Shown piece by piece: positions 4,457 through 6,541 of a stretch of 6,541 nucleotides of DNA. The stretch lies in contig JAFDWD010001120.1 of NCBI GenBank assembly GCA_018268695.1, positions 1-6,541 on the forward strand. Direction: 5' to 3'. Position numbers and translations under genes: made by a program. Below the pieces are notes generated by a model. It was not told the DNA's origin. It searched no databases and saw only the letters and a list, made by a program, of their open reading frames with translations. Position 1 is the stretch's first letter; each line of letters starts with the position of its first letter. This DNA is from Actinomycetota bacterium. GTDB lineage: Bacteria > Actinomycetota > Thermoleophilia > Solirubrobacterales > 70-9.

Positions 4457-6049
4457 TCAGCGGCCGGTCTGTTCGAAGGTGTGCTGGTACTGCGTCTTTT
4501 CGCCGTTGCCGTAGATCGATTCGATCTTTTCCTGCTGGCGGCAAGGCGGGGCCGGGGCGCCGGCGGTGCTCGAACCTTCGGCGAGGGCAAATTTCTTCAG
4601 GTTTTTGAGGAGTTCTTCCGCCTTCGTCGCGCGTTCTTCCGCGGTGAATTCTTCGCCGGTCGCTTTGAATCGACGGACTCGTTCGAGGAACGCCGGATTG
4701 GTCACCGCGTCCGCTTCGATTTCGGCGATGAGGCCGGACGTGCAATTGGCGGTGTTGAAGCTGGGCAGGCCGTGGAGGATTTCTTCGGCCCAACCGGGTT
4801 CGCTGTAGGCGCTGTTCCGGTTGATGGCCAGGCGCGACGGATAGCTTGCGAGCGATTCGGCGTTGATCGGTCCCATCGTGCGCAGGAAGTGGATCTGCTG
4901 GCCGGTTTCGGGATTGGTTTCCGTGACCTTGGCGTTCGATGCGACCGAAAGGTTGCCGAAGAACGCAGTGACCTCACGCTTGTAGAGGCCGAGACCGGTG
5001 ACGATCGGGTTCAGGTTGCGGACGAAGGGATCGACCGCCCGCAGCAACGGCGGGAGGTCGTCGCGGAAGAACTTGCGCAGGGCCGGGAACCCGGTCGGGG
5101 CCAGCTTCTCCACGGCGGGCAGGGCTTCGAAGAGCTTCTTCGCTTCCGGCGCCAGTTCACCGAACTTGATCAGGGTCGGCGACAGCTCTTCGGCCACCGG
5201 CACCAGCTGCTTCGACAGCGGGTCGGCGTTGGTGGCGAAGCCCTGCAGGCGATCGACGGTGAGGCGCGACTCGTCGAGGAAGGTCGGGAAGGCGCGGAAG
5301 AGCGCTTCGATGTCTTCGTTGCGATTCGCGGTCGTCGTGAAGAGTTCGTTCGAGCTGCGGATCAGGTTCGCGAGTTCTCCTTCCCGACCACGCAGCGCTT
5401 CGAAGGTCTTGGCGCCGTTGCTGAACAGTTTCGACACCGCCAGCTTCTGGCTGTTCAGCACCCGGAAGAGCCCTTCGTATTCCTGGAAGGTCGGTTCGAA
5501 GTTGCCGATCGCATAGGAGAGGTTCTGTCCTTGGCCTTCGATCGCGACGGCGGCTTCCTGCATCCAGGTTCGGAAGGCGCGACGAGTTTCCGGGTTGAAG
5601 GCCTGGAAGATCTCGTCGAGCTGGACCGATTCGGCCACCTGGGCGGAGGGCAGCTTGGCGCCGTCCTTCATCGCCGGTTCGTCGTTGGAGCCTGGCGAGA
5701 GTTCGACGTAGGTCTCCCCCAGGAGCGTCTTCGTGCGCAGGATCGCCCGGGTGCCCTGCGGCAGCGGCGCGTACTTGTCGTCGATGTTCAGCAGCGCGAT
5801 CGATTCGTGCCCGTTGGGACCGAGTTCGATGTTTTCGACTTTGCCCACGTCGACCCCGGAGATCCGCACGTCGGACTGTTCGGCCAGCTGCGAGGCCTCG
5901 GTGAACGGGACCGTGACCTGGTAGCTCTTCGCTTTGAACGGGGTCGGGCCACCGAACGCGACCCAGAGGAAGAGCAGGATGCCGAAGCAGGACAGGGCGA
6001 AGGCGGTGATGACGAGAAGCTGCGTGGTGCTAGGGGCGCGCTTGCTCAT
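4457..6049 (-). CDS. MCE/MlaD family protein, complete; lipid-transport substrate-binding component
   Basis: A 530-residue protein of the mammalian-cell-entry family, whose members form hexameric, membrane-anchored tunnels that carry lipids for an ABC transporter. A single N-terminal membrane anchor spans about 10-32, after a basic MSKR start, placing the rest outside the cytoplasm. The MCE/MlaD domain is at about 42-119: YQVTVPFTEASQL, then SDVRISGVDVGKVENIEL, and PLPQGTRAILRTKTLLGETYVELSPG. Residues 140-370 are long helices with heptad-like leucines (the Mce-type helical needle). The tail holds Cys436 and Cys503, likely a disulphide, and a charged EEFTAEERATKAEELLKNLKKF helix. The start overlaps the previous MCE stop (ATGA, 6046-6049) and GGAAG lies 7 bases ahead (6057-6061), so translation is coupled. 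Glutamate is mostly GAA in the C-terminal third, unlike the GAG-rich plus-strand genes. Which lipid is carried cannot be read from sequence. Confidence 0.93.
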   Translation of the reverse strand: MSKRAPSTTQLLVITAFALSCFGILLFLWVAFGGPTPFKAKSYQVTVPFTEASQLAEQSDVRISGVDVGKVENIELGPNGHESIALLNIDDKYAPLPQGTRAILRTKTLLGETYVELSPGSNDEPAMKDGAKLPSAQVAESVQLDEIFQAFNPETRRAFRTWMQEAAVAIEGQGQNLSYAIGNFEPTFQEYEGLFRVLNSQKLAVSKLFSNGAKTFEALRGREGELANLIRSSNELFTTTANRNEDIEALFRAFPTFLDESRLTVDRLQGFATNADPLSKQLVPVAEELSPTLIKFGELAPEAKKLFEALPAVEKLAPTGFPALRKFFRDDLPPLLRAVDPFVRNLNPIVTGLGLYKREVTAFFGNLSVASNAKVTETNPETGQQIHFLRTMGPINAESLASYPSRLAINRNSAYSEPGWAEEILHGLPSFNTANCTSGLIAEIEADAVTNPAFLERVRRFKATGEEFTAEERATKAEELLKNLKKFALAEGSSTAGAPAPPCRQQEKIESIYGNGEKTQYQHTFEQTGR

Positions 6050-6541
6050 TTCACGGCTTCCGCACGTTTCTTCGAGGTATCGCAGTGACCGGGACCGCCG
6101 AATGGGTTCGGAAGTTCAGGCGCGCGAGGAGAGCCGACCAGTTCAAGCAGCGTGAGCAGCTGTTCCTTTTTCGTGAATTCGAGGATGCCGCCGGCGAGAG
6201 TTGCCCCGGTGCAGCTGATGTTCACCTGGCTGCGCAGCAAGGCACCGCCGGCGTCTTCGAGGCTGAACGCGGAGTTGAAGTCGTGATTCGCCCAGGGCAG
6301 GTAGAAGAGGTAGCTCTGCTTGCCCTTCGGCTTGTAGGCGAGTTCGTTGAAGAAGGAGTTGAGGCCTTCGAGGCTTTCGCCGAATCCGCGCACGGTCTTT
6401 TCGAGCGGCCGCGAGCCTTCATTGGCGGCGATCAGCAACGGCCGGATTTCACGCGAGAAAGGCCGGATCCCATCGCGGATCGGAGCCGTGGTTTCCCTGA
6501 AGAGCTTCTCCGTTGCCTTGAAGGCGGGGGTCGAGGCCTGC
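6046..6541 (-). CDS. MCE/MlaD family protein, C-terminal part; 5' end outside window
   Basis: The last 164 residues of the MCE-family gene immediately upstream in the same operon; the frame stays open to the window edge, so the N-terminal anchor and MCE domain are not seen. What is visible is a helical stretch (FKATEKLFRETTAPIRDGI onward, then TVRGFGESLEGLNSFFNEL), followed by YLFYLPWANHDFNSAFSLEDAGG, a C-terminal block seen in actinobacterial, especially Solirubrobacterales-like, MCE proteins, and two cysteines (in NISCTG and GHCDTS) that may form an extracytoplasmic disulphide. The TTG at 6438 lies within the helical region and is not a start. The TGA overlaps the ATG of the next MCE gene. 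Mce operons usually carry six such genes, so this pair is probably the end of a longer series whose other members and YrbE permeases lie beyond the window. Confidence 0.88.
   Translation of the reverse strand, partial: QASTPAFKATEKLFRETTAPIRDGIRPFSREIRPLLIAANEGSRPLEKTVRGFGESLEGLNSFFNELAYKPKGKQSYLFYLPWANHDFNSAFSLEDAGGALLRSQVNISCTGATLAGGILEFTKKEQLLTLLELVGSPRAPELPNPFGGPGHCDTSKKRAEAVK

Noticed and set aside
4481..6088. 535-residue plus-strand open frame opposite the MCE gene
   Set aside because: It mirrors the MCE gene almost exactly, is rich in Arg, Phe, Glu and Gly from the complement of GAA/TTC codons, has no domain and no ribosome binding site.

Overview
The window is GC-rich, fully coding-dense bacterial DNA. 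High GC, a preference for GTG/ATG starts preceded directly by a -10-like TANNNT box (leaderless transcription), a mycobacterial-type amidase ending and tandem MCE/MlaD genes all point to an actinobacterium. The MCE C-terminal style (YLFYLPWANHD followed by a two-cysteine tail) suggests class Thermoleophilia, for example Solirubrobacterales. That placement is inference from family resemblance, not a database result.

Layout: (1) bases 1-464, plus strand, the C-terminal part of an N-acetylmuramoyl-L-alanine amidase (Amidase_3). (2) 548-1606, a complete zinc alcohol dehydrogenase of the YahK/cinnamyl-alcohol type, preceded by a 7-bp hairpin and a Shine-Dalgarno site. (3) 1698-2441, a class I SAM-dependent methyltransferase with a good promoter and an apparent leaderless GTG start, followed 10 bp later by (4) 2452-2820, a small hydrophobic membrane protein. 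(5) 2900-3286 and 3283-3783, two genes joined by an ATGA overlap: a DUF6883-like protein and a protein made of two tandem DUF4926-like domains. Codon use here is less GC-biased, with AGA/AGG arginines. (6) 3859-4440, a RibD C-terminal/dihydrofolate-reductase-fold protein with a near-perfect ribosome binding site. (7) On the minus strand, convergent with gene 6 across a 16-bp gap, two consecutive MCE/MlaD genes: 6541-6046 (C-terminal part only) and 6049-4457 (complete), also joined by an ATGA overlap.

The plus-strand genes 1-4 and 6 look like unrelated housekeeping or accessory functions and not one pathway. The minus-strand genes are the end of an mce operon, probably encoding a lipid-import or lipid-transport complex anchored in the membrane. 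The least explained part is the DUF6883/DUF4926 pair: an uncharacterised two-gene module with its own putative promoter and dyad, a composition unlike its neighbours, and an internal duplication in the second protein. No RNA genes, insertion sequences, CRISPR arrays or integration sites were seen. No stretch above about 100 bases lacks a gene.
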